In this document: positions 1-5,155 of the stretch, piece after piece
Layout: each line of letters opens with the position of its first letter
Numbering within the stretch: the stretch's first letter is position 1
Source: Actinomycetales bacterium
GTDB lineage: Bacteria; Actinomycetota; Actinomycetes; Actinomycetales; Beutenbergiaceae
NCBI GenBank assembly: GCA_016649925.1
Contig: JAENWO010000210.1
Span: 1 to 5,179, forward strand
Direction: 5' to 3'
DNA length: 5,179 nucleotides
Notes under the pieces: model-generated
What the model was told of the DNA's origin: nothing
The model's input: only the letters and a program-made list of their open reading frames with translations
Database searches by the model: none
Translations under genes and position numbers: made by a program

Positions 1-29
1 CGTAATTCTCGTCACATCGGCGCGAGGGC

Positions 30-1013
30 CTACCAGCGCCCGTGCACGTGGGCCCGGATCAGCTCGTCATAGATCGCGACGAGCCGAGCATCGTCCTCCG
101 CGGTGATCGGGGCGAGGTCCGCGGCAGCGGCGTTCGCGCGGGCCTGCTCAGCGGACCGGGCACCGGGGATCACCGTGGAGACCCCCTGGTCGACGAGCCA
201 TCGCAGGGCGTACTGCGCCGTCGTCGCCCCACCAGGGGTGAGTGCGGCGACGCGCCGTGCGGCCTCGACGCCCACCTCGAACGGGACACCGGAGAACGTC
301 TCGCCGACGTCGAAGCTCTCACCGTGGCGGTTGAACGTGCGGTGGTCGTTCGGTGCGAACGTCGTCGTCTCGTCGTACGTGCCGGTGAGCAGCCCGCTCG
401 CGAGGGGCACGCGGGCGATGATGCCGACACCGGCCTCCGCGGCCGCGGGAAGCACCTGCTCCAGCGGCTTGCGGCGGAAGATGTTGAGCACGATCTGGAT
501 CGTCGCGACGCCGGGTCGAGCGATCGCGGTCAGTGCCTCGTCGACGGTCTCCACCGAGACGCCGTACGCCGCCGTGCGACCCTCCTGGACGAGCGTGTCG
601 AGATCGTCGTACACCCCCTGGCGCTCCAGTACCGGCGGCGGCGGGCAGTGCAGCTGGAGCAGGTCCAGGGTGTCCACGCCGAGGTTCGTGCGGGAGCGGT
701 CCGTCCACGCACGGAACGTGTCGAGGGTGTAGGCCGCGGGGACGTGTGGGTCCGAGCGGCGCCCCATCTTGGTGGCGACCGTGATGTTCGGAGCGGTGCG
801 CTCGGCGCGGAACCGGCCGATGAGCCGCTCGCTGCGCCCGTCGCCGTAGACGTCGGCGGTGTCGAAGAAGGTGACGCCGGCGTCGGCAGCGGCGGACAGG
901 ACACCGAGCGCGTGCTCCTGCGAGACGTCGCCCCAGTCCGCCCCGATCTGCCAGCAACCCAGTCCGACGACCCCTACCTGTCGGCCGGTCCGGCCGAGCT
1001 CACGTGTTTCCAT
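30..1013 (-). CDS. Aldo/keto reductase family NAD(P)H-dependent oxidoreductase
   Basis: This is a 327-residue cytosolic protein of the aldo/keto reductase superfamily, a (beta/alpha)8 barrel that reduces aldehydes or ketones with NAD(P)H. The N-terminus METRELGRTG followed by a GLGCWQIG segment is typical of bacterial family members. The catalytic tetrad is complete: Asp51 and Tyr56 in FFDTADVYG, Lys82 in ATKMG, and His122 in LLQLH. The C-terminal cofactor-binding segment IPGARSAEQARAN (about 282-294) is intact, and the length is normal for the family. I chose the ATG at 1013 because an earlier in-frame GTG at 1037 would lie upstream of the -10 box, and the ELGRTG start matches homologues. 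No Shine-Dalgarno is visible, so it is probably translated from a leaderless mRNA. It reads in the same direction as the upstream tRNA-Ser(GCU) but appears to be a separate unit with its own promoter. The substrate cannot be told from sequence. Confidence 0.95.
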   Translation of the reverse strand: METRELGRTGRQVGVVGLGCWQIGADWGDVSQEHALGVLSAAADAGVTFFDTADVYGDGRSERLIGRFRAERTAPNITVATKMGRRSDPHVPAAYTLDTFRAWTDRSRTNLGVDTLDLLQLHCPPPPVLERQGVYDDLDTLVQEGRTAAYGVSVETVDEALTAIARPGVATIQIVLNIFRRKPLEQVLPAAAEAGVGIIARVPLASGLLTGTYDETTTFAPNDHRTFNRHGESFDVGETFSGVPFEVGVEAARRVAALTPGGATTAQYALRWLVDQGVSTVIPGARSAEQARANAAAADLAPITAEDDARLVAIYDELIRAHVHGRW

Positions 1014-1020
1014 GGGTTCG

Positions 1021-1050
1021 ACGATACCGGGGTCCACCCAGGCGGGTCAC
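1021..1050 (-). promoter_or_regulatory. Promoter of the aldo/keto reductase gene (leaderless type)
   Basis: On the minus strand GTGACC (1050-1045, 4 of 6 matches to TTGACA) is separated by 18 bases from TATCGT (1026-1021), a TAnnnT -10 box. Seven bases lie between the -10 box and the ATG at 1013, so transcription would begin at or next to the A of the start codon. This supports the ATG at 1013 as the start. The site is inferred from sequence only. Confidence 0.55.
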
Positions 1051-1075
1051 CGGCCCCACCACGAACTACCACCCC

Positions 1076-1108
1076 GAAACGCGAAAGAGCCCGAACCGGG
1101 GAGGGCTC
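1076..1108 (-). terminator. Probable intrinsic terminator of tRNA-Ser(GCU)
   Basis: Read on the minus strand, GAGCCC (1108-1103) pairs with GGGCTC (1092-1087) around a 10-base loop, and TTTCGCGTTTC follows directly. It lies 36 bases past the tRNA 3' end and upstream of the aldo/keto reductase promoter, which is where a terminator separating the two units would sit. The T-rich tail is interrupted, so the terminator may be weak. Confidence 0.5.
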
Positions 1109-1144
1109 GGGGGCTGTCGCCGATGTCTTGCGACATCACACACG

Positions 1145-1233
1145 CGGAGACGGTGGGATTTGAACCCACGGAAGGATTGCTCCTTCACATCCTTAGCAGG
1201 GATGCGCACTAGACCGGACTATGCGACGTCTCC
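1145..1233 (-). tRNA. tRNA-Ser (anticodon GCU)
   Basis: On the minus strand the acceptor arms GGAGACG (1233-1227) and CGTCTCC (1152-1146) pair perfectly, and G73 is at 1145. The D stem is GCAT/GTGC. The anticodon stem CATCC/GGATG encloses the loop CTGCTAA, giving anticodon GCT, which reads AGC and AGU serine codons. The long variable arm GAAGGA-GCAA-TCCTTC is the class II feature expected for serine. The T arm is GTGGG-TTCAAAT-CCCAC. CCA is not encoded (the next bases are CGT), so the tail must be added after transcription. The discriminator G73 fits seryl-tRNA synthetase recognition. Confidence 0.97.
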
Positions 1234-1246
1234 AGGGTCAGGTGAC

Positions 1247-1276
1247 AGGCTACCGGGCTGCGTGACTCGCGAGCAA
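1247..1276 (-). promoter_or_regulatory. Promoter of tRNA-Ser(GCU)
   Basis: On the minus strand TTGCTC (1276-1271) is followed after 18 bases by TAGCCT (1252-1247), a TAnnnT -10 box that ends 13 bases before the mature tRNA 5' end. This allows a short 5' leader for RNase P removal. The same 13-base distance and 18-base spacer appear at the other serine tRNA. The -35 box is poor (3 of 6), so the call rests mainly on the -10 box and its position. Confidence 0.45.
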
Positions 1277-1284
1277 AAGCCGCG

Positions 1285-2538
1285 CTATCGGTCGAACGCC
1301 CAGCCGCGGTCGGTGAGCATCCGGGACACCGCGAGGCCGACGCCGATCGCGATGATCACGATCGTCGCTTCCACCCCGCTACCGAGCGCGGCGGAGATCT
1401 CGCCGTTGTTCAGGTGGACCAGAGCGCGGTACACGGCCACGCCCGGCACCATGATCACCACGGCGGGCACGGAGAGCGTGACCCGGGAGAGATTGGTCCG
1501 GGCGACCACCGCAGCGGCCAACAGCCCGACCGCGACGGCGGCCAACAGCGTCGCCGCCTGACCGGCCATCCCGGCATGGATCAGCACCAGCCGTCCGACG
1601 TTGGCGATCCCGCCGATGCCTGCTGAGATCAGGGCGACTCGAGCGGGGGTGTTGAACAACAACGCGAACCCGCCCGCCGCGACCGCACTCGCCAGGAGCT
1701 GCAGAACCACGAGCAGCACGCCTTGCAGGTGAGCCTGGGCCGGTGCCGACTCCATTCCGGCGACCATCGCGATCACCCAGACCGACATGCCGGTGGAGAG
1801 CAGGATCATCGCCGTGTAGACGACGCGCGAGATCCCCGCTGAGATGTCCAGCCGGACCAGGTCGAGCACCGCGGTGACGAGCGGGAAGCCGGGGACGAGG
1901 AACAGCACTGCCGAGATGTAACCGGCCTCCTGGGACGGGTCGGCGAGGTCGAGGCGCTCCAGCCCGAGCACCACGAGGGCGTAGAGGGAGCACGCCACGG
2001 CCGCAGCGAGAGCGGTGACCGCAAACTGGTTGAGGTGACGGCGCTGCAGGAGCCCGCGCAGGGTCTGGCCCAGCCCCGCGGCGACGAACACGGCCGCGCA
2101 CTCCAGCGGGCCGCCGTTGTTCAGGAACGCGAACGCGGCGCAGGCCAGCGCCACCGCCCCCGCAGTGACCGCCGGGCCGTATAGCGGTGGGCGCTCCTCG
2201 ATGCGGTCAAGCTCCGCCTCGACCTCGTCGACGCTCAGCTCTGGGCGCGTGCCCGCGACGAAGGAGGCCAACCGGTCCAGCCGGTCCGCGTTGACGCCGA
2301 TCGCCCGCTGCTCGGCGACCTCGGTACGGAAGATCGGGCCCCGGTGCGAGGTGGCGGTGATCTCGGTCAGCGTGACGTGCGCCTCGTGCCGGTCCAGGCC
2401 GAGAGCGAGCGCGGTCCGTCGCATCGAGTTCTTGACCCGGTACGAGCCCGCCCCGGCAGAGAGCATCATCCGGCCGAGCCGCAGCACCACACCGGAGGTG
2501 CGGATCAGGTCGGCCGGCTCCAAGTCCTCTTCATGCAC
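1285..2538 (-). CDS. thrE: Threonine/serine exporter family membrane protein (ThrE type)
   Basis: This 417-residue integral membrane protein belongs to the ThrE family, whose Corynebacterium member exports threonine and serine. The soluble N-terminal part (about 1-120) has GSYRVKNSM at 31-39 and the conserved TLTEITAT region at 57-64. The ThrE/DUF1212 membrane half follows (about 121-260), with the signature PGFPLVTAVLDLVRLDISAGISR at 216-238. A second membrane half of the DUF3815/ThrE_2 type (about 270-408) contains VPAVVIMVPGVAVYRAL at 357-373. I count about ten hydrophobic segments. In E. coli the two halves are the separate proteins YjjP and YjjB; here they are fused. The GTG start at 2538 is chosen because AAGGA sits 7 bases upstream and because longer readings would run through the tRNA-Ser(UGA) gene. 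It lies between two serine tRNA genes on the same strand. The substrate is inferred from the family only. Confidence 0.9.
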   Translation of the reverse strand: MHEEDLEPADLIRTSGVVLRLGRMMLSAGAGSYRVKNSMRRTALALGLDRHEAHVTLTEITATSHRGPIFRTEVAEQRAIGVNADRLDRLASFVAGTRPELSVDEVEAELDRIEERPPLYGPAVTAGAVALACAAFAFLNNGGPLECAAVFVAAGLGQTLRGLLQRRHLNQFAVTALAAAVACSLYALVVLGLERLDLADPSQEAGYISAVLFLVPGFPLVTAVLDLVRLDISAGISRVVYTAMILLSTGMSVWVIAMVAGMESAPAQAHLQGVLLVVLQLLASAVAAGGFALLFNTPARVALISAGIGGIANVGRLVLIHAGMAGQAATLLAAVAVGLLAAAVVARTNLSRVTLSVPAVVIMVPGVAVYRALVHLNNGEISAALGSGVEATIVIIAIGVGLAVSRMLTDRGWAFDR

Positions 2539-2545
2539 CCGCCCA

Positions 2546-2550
2546 TCCTT
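2546..2550 (-). promoter_or_regulatory. Shine-Dalgarno of the ThrE-family gene; decides a GTG start
   Basis: AAGGA on the minus strand lies 7 bases before GTG at 2538, an ideal spacing. It fixes the start of a frame that otherwise stays open upstream through the tRNA. This is the only clear ribosome binding site in the window; the other three genes have a -10 box in its place. Confidence 0.75.
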
Positions 2551-2579
2551 GTTGACGAACGAAGGTCGCGGCGGGACCT

Positions 2580-2617
2580 CCGGACCATGCGCAGGCCCGG
2601 GTGCGCAGCAGTTCCGG
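2580..2617 (-). other. Nested inverted repeat between tRNA-Ser(UGA) and the exporter gene
   Basis: The outer arms CCGGA (2580-2584) and TCCGG (2613-2617) enclose a second pair, TGCGCA (2588-2593) and TGCGCA (2602-2607), around an 8-base loop GGCCCGGG. The structure starts at the base directly after the tRNA discriminator and ends about 40 bases before the exporter start codon. No T-tract follows, so it does not look like an intrinsic terminator. It could shape the tRNA 3' trailer or the mRNA leader. The fold is predicted by eye only. Confidence 0.45.
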
Positions 2618-2703
2618 CGGAGGGTAAGGGATTCGAACCCTTGGTGCTGTTGGGGCACAACGGTTTTCAAGACCGTCACATTCGGCCGCTCTGTCAACCC
2701 TCC
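2618..2703 (-). tRNA. tRNA-Ser (anticodon UGA)
   Basis: On the minus strand the acceptor arms GGAGGGT (2703-2697) and ACCCTCC (2625-2619) pair perfectly, and G73 is at 2618. The D arm is short (ACA/TGT) with the loop GAGCGGCCGAA. The anticodon stem ACGGT/ACCGT holds the loop CTTGAAA, giving anticodon TGA, which reads UCA and related UCN serine codons. The variable arm GTGC-CCCAACA-GCAC is long, as class II serine tRNAs require. The T arm is AAGGG-TTCGAAT-CCCTT. The bases after G73 read CCG, so CCA is not encoded. Confidence 0.97.
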
Positions 2704-2716
2704 CGATGCGCGCCCC

Positions 2717-2746
2717 ATTGTGTCGCAAACCCGCGCCGCCGGTCGA
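2717..2746 (-). promoter_or_regulatory. Promoter of tRNA-Ser(UGA), possibly also of the exporter gene
   Basis: On the minus strand TCGACC (2746-2741, 4 of 6 to TTGACA) and CACAAT (2722-2717, 4 of 6 to TATAAT) are 18 bases apart. The -10 box ends 13 bases before the tRNA 5' end. No TAnnnT box exists between the tRNA and the downstream exporter gene, so this promoter may serve both. It shares a short divergent intergenic region with the quinone oxidoreductase promoter. Confidence 0.4.
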
Positions 2747-2758
2747 AACGAACCGCCG

Positions 2759-2764
2759 TAGGCT
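2759..2764 (+). promoter_or_regulatory. -10 box of the quinone oxidoreductase gene (leaderless type)
   Basis: TAGGCT fits the TAnnnT -10 pattern and ends 7 bases before the ATG at 2772, so the transcript would start at the start codon. No Shine-Dalgarno is present before this ATG. I see no good -35 box at 17-19 bases; GC-rich sequence occupies that position. Confidence 0.45.
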
Positions 2765-2771
2765 CTGCGGC

Positions 2772-3761
2772 ATGAGAGCGATCATCACCCGCGGGACCGG
2801 CGGACCGGAGGTCCTCCGGTGGGCCGAGCTGCCCGATCCCGTGCCCGGCCCGTCCGAGGTGCTCATCCGCGTGGCGGCGGCCGGCGTCAACCGGGCCGAC
2901 CTGCTCCAGCTCCAGGGACTGCACCCGCCGCCGCCCGGCGCCCCGCACTGGCCCGGCCTGGAGGTCTCCGGCGTGATCGTCGCCGTCGGGCCCGGCGTGG
3001 ACGGGGCGTCCGTGGGTGACCGGGTCTGCTCCCTGCTCGACGGCGGTGGTTATGCCGACCTGGCGCTCGCCCCGGCGCAGAACCTCCTCCCGGTGCCCGA
3101 CGGCGTGGACCTCGTCGACGCGGCGGGTCTGCCGGAGGCGATGTGCACTCTGTGGTCGAACCTCGTCGCCGTCGCCGGGCTCGACCCGGTCGGCAACGAG
3201 GGTCGCTCCGCGCTCGTCCACGGCGGTTCCGGTGGCATCGGCACGACGGCGATACAGCTCCTCAAGGCAATGCGCGCCACCGTGCTCGTCACTGCGGGCG
3301 GCCCGGACCGGGTGGCCCGCTGCGTGGACCTGGGTGCCGACGTCGGGATCGACCACCGTTCCGAGGATTTCGTGGACGTCGTGCGGGAGAGCACGGGCGG
3401 ACGTGGCGTGGACGTGATCCTCGACGTCGTCGGGGCCGCCTACCTCGAGCGCAATGTCAGAGCCCTGGCCGAGCACGGTCAGCTCGTGGTGATCGGGTTG
3501 CAGAAGGGGACCACCGGCACCCTTGACCTCGGTCCCGTGCTGCAACGGTGGCTCACGATCCACGGGACCGTGCTGCGCCGTCGGACCGCATCGGAGAAGG
3601 CCGCCATCATCTCGGCTGTCCGGAAGGACGCGTGGGGGTTCGTCGAGCGCGGGCTGGTCCGGCCGGTCATCCAGGCGCGACTCCCGCTGCGGGAGGCGGC
3701 CGAGGCGCACCGCCTGATGGCCTCGGGCGAGGTCTTCGGCAAGGTCGTGCTGGTGCCGTAA
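2772..3761 (+). CDS. NAD(P)H:quinone oxidoreductase, PIG3-type medium-chain reductase
   Basis: This is a 329-residue cytosolic enzyme of the zinc-independent quinone oxidoreductase branch of the medium-chain dehydrogenase/reductase superfamily, which reduces quinones with NADPH. The GroES-like N-terminal domain carries GGPEVL (10-15) and AAGVNRADLLQLQGLHPPPPGAP (36-58), characteristic of the PIG3 group, then GLEVSG and the VGDRV turn (81-85). LPEAMCTLWSNL (120-131) precedes the Rossmann fold, whose dinucleotide loop is VHGGSGGIGT (149-158). LGADVGIDHRSEDF (187-200) and the C-terminal EVFGKVVL (320-327) are also family-like. I see no GHE-type zinc ligands. The ATG at 2772 is preferred over an upstream in-frame ATG at 2706 because homologues begin MRAI and a -10 box lies just before it. 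It is divergent from tRNA-Ser(UGA) and convergent with the sugar isomerase gene. The physiological substrate is unknown. Confidence 0.93.
   Translation: MRAIITRGTGGPEVLRWAELPDPVPGPSEVLIRVAAAGVNRADLLQLQGLHPPPPGAPHWPGLEVSGVIVAVGPGVDGASVGDRVCSLLDGGGYADLALAPAQNLLPVPDGVDLVDAAGLPEAMCTLWSNLVAVAGLDPVGNEGRSALVHGGSGGIGTTAIQLLKAMRATVLVTAGGPDRVARCVDLGADVGIDHRSEDFVDVVRESTGGRGVDVILDVVGAAYLERNVRALAEHGQLVVIGLQKGTTGTLDLGPVLQRWLTIHGTVLRRRTASEKAAIISAVRKDAWGFVERGLVRPVIQARLPLREAAEAHRLMASGEVFGKVVLVP
2804..2820. repeat. 17-bp perfect palindrome inside the quinone oxidoreductase gene
   Basis: ACCGGAGG (2804-2811), a central T, and CCTCCGGT (2813-2820) form a perfect inverted repeat about 33 bases after the start codon. 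It overlaps the codons for the conserved GGPEVLR stretch. It could be an mRNA hairpin near the 5' end, a regulator site, or chance in GC-rich codons. Confidence 0.4.
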
Positions 3762-3791
3762 CCTCACTGCGAATCGGCCCTGCACCCCCGC

Positions 3792-3857
3792 CCAGCAATC
3801 GAGTGCTGGCGATCACGGCCATCTCTTGAGGCGTGAGCGAGAACGCCAGCACTCACG
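3792..3857. repeat. Intergenic inverted repeat cluster; possible bidirectional terminator or REP-like element
   Basis: GAGTGCTGGCG (3801-3811) and CGCCAGCACTC (3844-3854) form a perfect 11-bp inverted repeat with a 32-base spacer. CCAGCA (3792-3797) can instead pair with TGCTGG (3804-3809), and CGTGAG (3832-3837) can pair with CTCACG (3852-3857), so the folds exclude each other. It lies between two convergent genes, which suits a shared terminator, but no T-run follows on either strand. A dispersed genomic repeat is the other option. Confidence 0.6.
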
Positions 3858-3861
3858 TGTG

Positions 3862-3903
3862 GGGTTCGCGCGTGCGGGTTCGCGCGTGGGGGTTCGCGCG
3901 TGC
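3862..3903. repeat. Three tandem copies of a 14-bp repeat
   Basis: The unit GGGTTCGCGCGTGC occurs three times head to tail, at 3862-3875, 3876-3889 and 3890-3903. The copies are identical except that the last base of the middle copy is G instead of C. The array ends 7 bases before the stop codon of the sugar isomerase and is entirely non-coding in my annotation. The alternating CGCGCG core makes it prone to slippage and copy-number change. Confidence 0.9.
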
Positions 3904-3910
3904 TTACGGG

Positions 3911-5143
3911 TCAGGTATCGAGGAGGCCGCGCGCCAGGGCCGGGGCCAGGACCGGGGCCAGGGGCAGCCTCGGGATGAGGGTCGCCTGGATGGCGTGGTA
4001 GATGTCGGGCTTGCCGGTCCAGACGGTAGCGCTCGGCTCGTTCTCGGCGTCGAGCTCGTGGATCCACGAGCCGGACTCCTCGTCGATGAGATGCACCGCC
4101 GCGTACTCCCACCACAGCTGGTACCAGGCCTCGACGTGCTCCTCACCGGTGGCCCGGTACAGGGCGGCCGCGGCCCCGATCGCCTCGGTGACGACCCAGT
4201 GCATCCGCTCCCGCACCAGCGGCTGCCCCTCGAAGTCGACCGTGTAGACGAAGCCGTCGGCGCCGTCGACGTCCCAGCCCTCGCGCACACCCAGCTCGAA
4301 CAGCTCCCGGGCGCCCTCGAGCATCCAACCCTCGGGGGTCCGGCCGCGCGCCTCCAGGGCGGACCGGCCATGCAGGGCGAGCCTGCTCCACTCGAACCAG
4401 TGCCCCACCGTCGCCCCGGCGGGCCGGAACGCGTCCGAGGGGTGGTCCATGTTGTAGTCGGGCAGGTGGCCCCACCGGGAGTCGAAGTGCTCCGGGATGC
4501 GCCATGAGGATCCGCGAGCGAAGTCGTCCACCACGCGCTTGGTGATCCGGATCGCCCGCTCGAGCCACACGTCGTCGCCGGTGACGTCCGCGGCGGCCAG
4601 GTACGCCTCCACGGTGTGCATGTTCGCGTTGACCCCGCGGTAGTCCTCGAGCTCGGTGAACTCAGCGTCCCAGGACTCCACGACCATGCCGTCGTCCTCG
4701 CGCCAGAACCGCGTCAGCGAGGTGGCCAGCGCCTCGTCCAGGAGTTCCCTGCCACCCGTACGGCCCGCGGCTGTGGCACTCGCGGCGGCGAGGATCACGA
4801 ACGCGTGCGCGTAGGCCATCTTGGTGTCGTCCATGACGCCGTCAGGGCCCACCTGCGCGAACCAGCCGCCGTGCTCGTCGTCGTGGAAATGGGCCTGCAG
4901 GGCGCGCAGCCCATGGTCCACCATCGTGGCCGCACCGGGTCGGCCCAGCAGCGCCCCGAGCGCGAACGTGTGGATCATCCGGCACGTCCCCCACAGGTGG
5001 CTGCCCTCGGAGGCGACGAGCTCGCCGTCGGAGTCGAGGTAGCCGAAGCCCTCCTCGGTCATCGACCCGGAGGCGAACCCGAGCAACGCGTCCGTCTCGC
5101 TCTCCAGCCAGCGGGCATGGGCAGGATTCCTGAGCCAGTTCAT
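3911..5143 (-). CDS. AGE-superfamily sugar isomerase (YihS / D-mannose isomerase type)
   Basis: This 410-residue cytosolic enzyme belongs to the N-acylglucosamine 2-epimerase superfamily, (alpha/alpha)6 barrels that interconvert aldose and ketose sugars. From memory it aligns almost without gaps to E. coli YihS: the N-termini share RWLE-ETD, and HLW-(x)3-RM-H, NANMH-VEA, EHFD, LPDYN, GHW-EW-RL, DGADG-VYTVD, ELDA-N and IPR-PLAP follow in order. The YihS catalytic residues fall at the same numbers: Arg55, His176, His248 and His383. At positions 362 and 379, where YihS has Gln, this protein has His and Pro. I recall those glutamines as sulfonate contacts, so a mannose/fructose isomerase like the actinobacterial D-mannose isomerases is more likely than a sulfoquinovose isomerase. 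There is no signal peptide. The ATG at 5143 matches the YihS N-terminus and has a -10 box just before it. It is convergent with the quinone oxidoreductase gene. Confidence 0.93.
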   Translation of the reverse strand: MNWLRNPAHARWLESETDALLGFASGSMTEEGFGYLDSDGELVASEGSHLWGTCRMIHTFALGALLGRPGAATMVDHGLRALQAHFHDDEHGGWFAQVGPDGVMDDTKMAYAHAFVILAAASATAAGRTGGRELLDEALATSLTRFWREDDGMVVESWDAEFTELEDYRGVNANMHTVEAYLAAADVTGDDVWLERAIRITKRVVDDFARGSSWRIPEHFDSRWGHLPDYNMDHPSDAFRPAGATVGHWFEWSRLALHGRSALEARGRTPEGWMLEGARELFELGVREGWDVDGADGFVYTVDFEGQPLVRERMHWVVTEAIGAAAALYRATGEEHVEAWYQLWWEYAAVHLIDEESGSWIHELDAENEPSATVWTGKPDIYHAIQATLIPRLPLAPVLAPALARGLLDT

Positions 5144-5149
5144 GGCTGC

Positions 5150-5155
5150 AGGCTA
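5150..5155 (-). promoter_or_regulatory. -10 box of the sugar isomerase gene (leaderless type)
   Basis: TAGCCT on the minus strand ends 6 bases before the ATG at 5143, and no Shine-Dalgarno is present. This again implies transcription starting at or next to the start codon. Only 24 bases of upstream sequence lie in the window, and no convincing -35 box is visible in them. Confidence 0.4.

Noticed and set aside
1..29. Terminator of the aldo/keto reductase at the window edge
   Set aside because: Only a 4-bp CTCG/CGAG stem is visible and the window ends, so nothing can be supported.
42..1163. Long open frame on the plus strand (373 codons) covering the aldo/keto reductase
   Set aside because: It is antisense to a gene with an intact catalytic tetrad, its translation is rich in Arg, Gly and Asp with no recognisable domain, and it runs into the tRNA-Ser(GCU) gene. 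It is an artefact of high-GC codon use.
1268..1284. Small hairpin just after the ThrE-family stop codon as a terminator
   Set aside because: The stem is CGCG plus GC with a bulged A and has no T-tract after it. It also overlaps the proposed -35 box of tRNA-Ser(GCU).
1145..2703. tRNA-associated integrated element or island between the two tRNA-Ser genes
   Set aside because: There is no integrase, transposase or duplicated tRNA 3' end (att-like repeat) between them, only a single exporter gene of the same GC-rich composition. The two tRNAs differ in anticodon and sequence.
2539..2718. N-terminal extension of the ThrE-family protein to an ATG at 2718
   Set aside because: The extra 60 codons translate the tRNA-Ser(UGA) gene and its flanks. 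A Shine-Dalgarno 7 bases before the GTG at 2538 gives a better start.
2694..3785. Long open frame on the minus strand (363 codons) opposite the quinone oxidoreductase
   Set aside because: It is antisense to a well-conserved enzyme, has a low-complexity His/Arg/Asp-rich translation, and overlaps the tRNA-Ser(UGA) 5' end and both promoters.
3801..3854. CIRCE-like heat-shock operator (HrcA site)
   Set aside because: CIRCE has AGCACTC, then 9 bases, then GAGTGCT. Here the half-sites are in the opposite order with a 32-base spacer, and the site lies downstream of both genes, not at a promoter.
3862..3903. CRISPR array
   Set aside because: The repeats are 14 bases long and directly adjacent with no spacers, and no cas genes are present.
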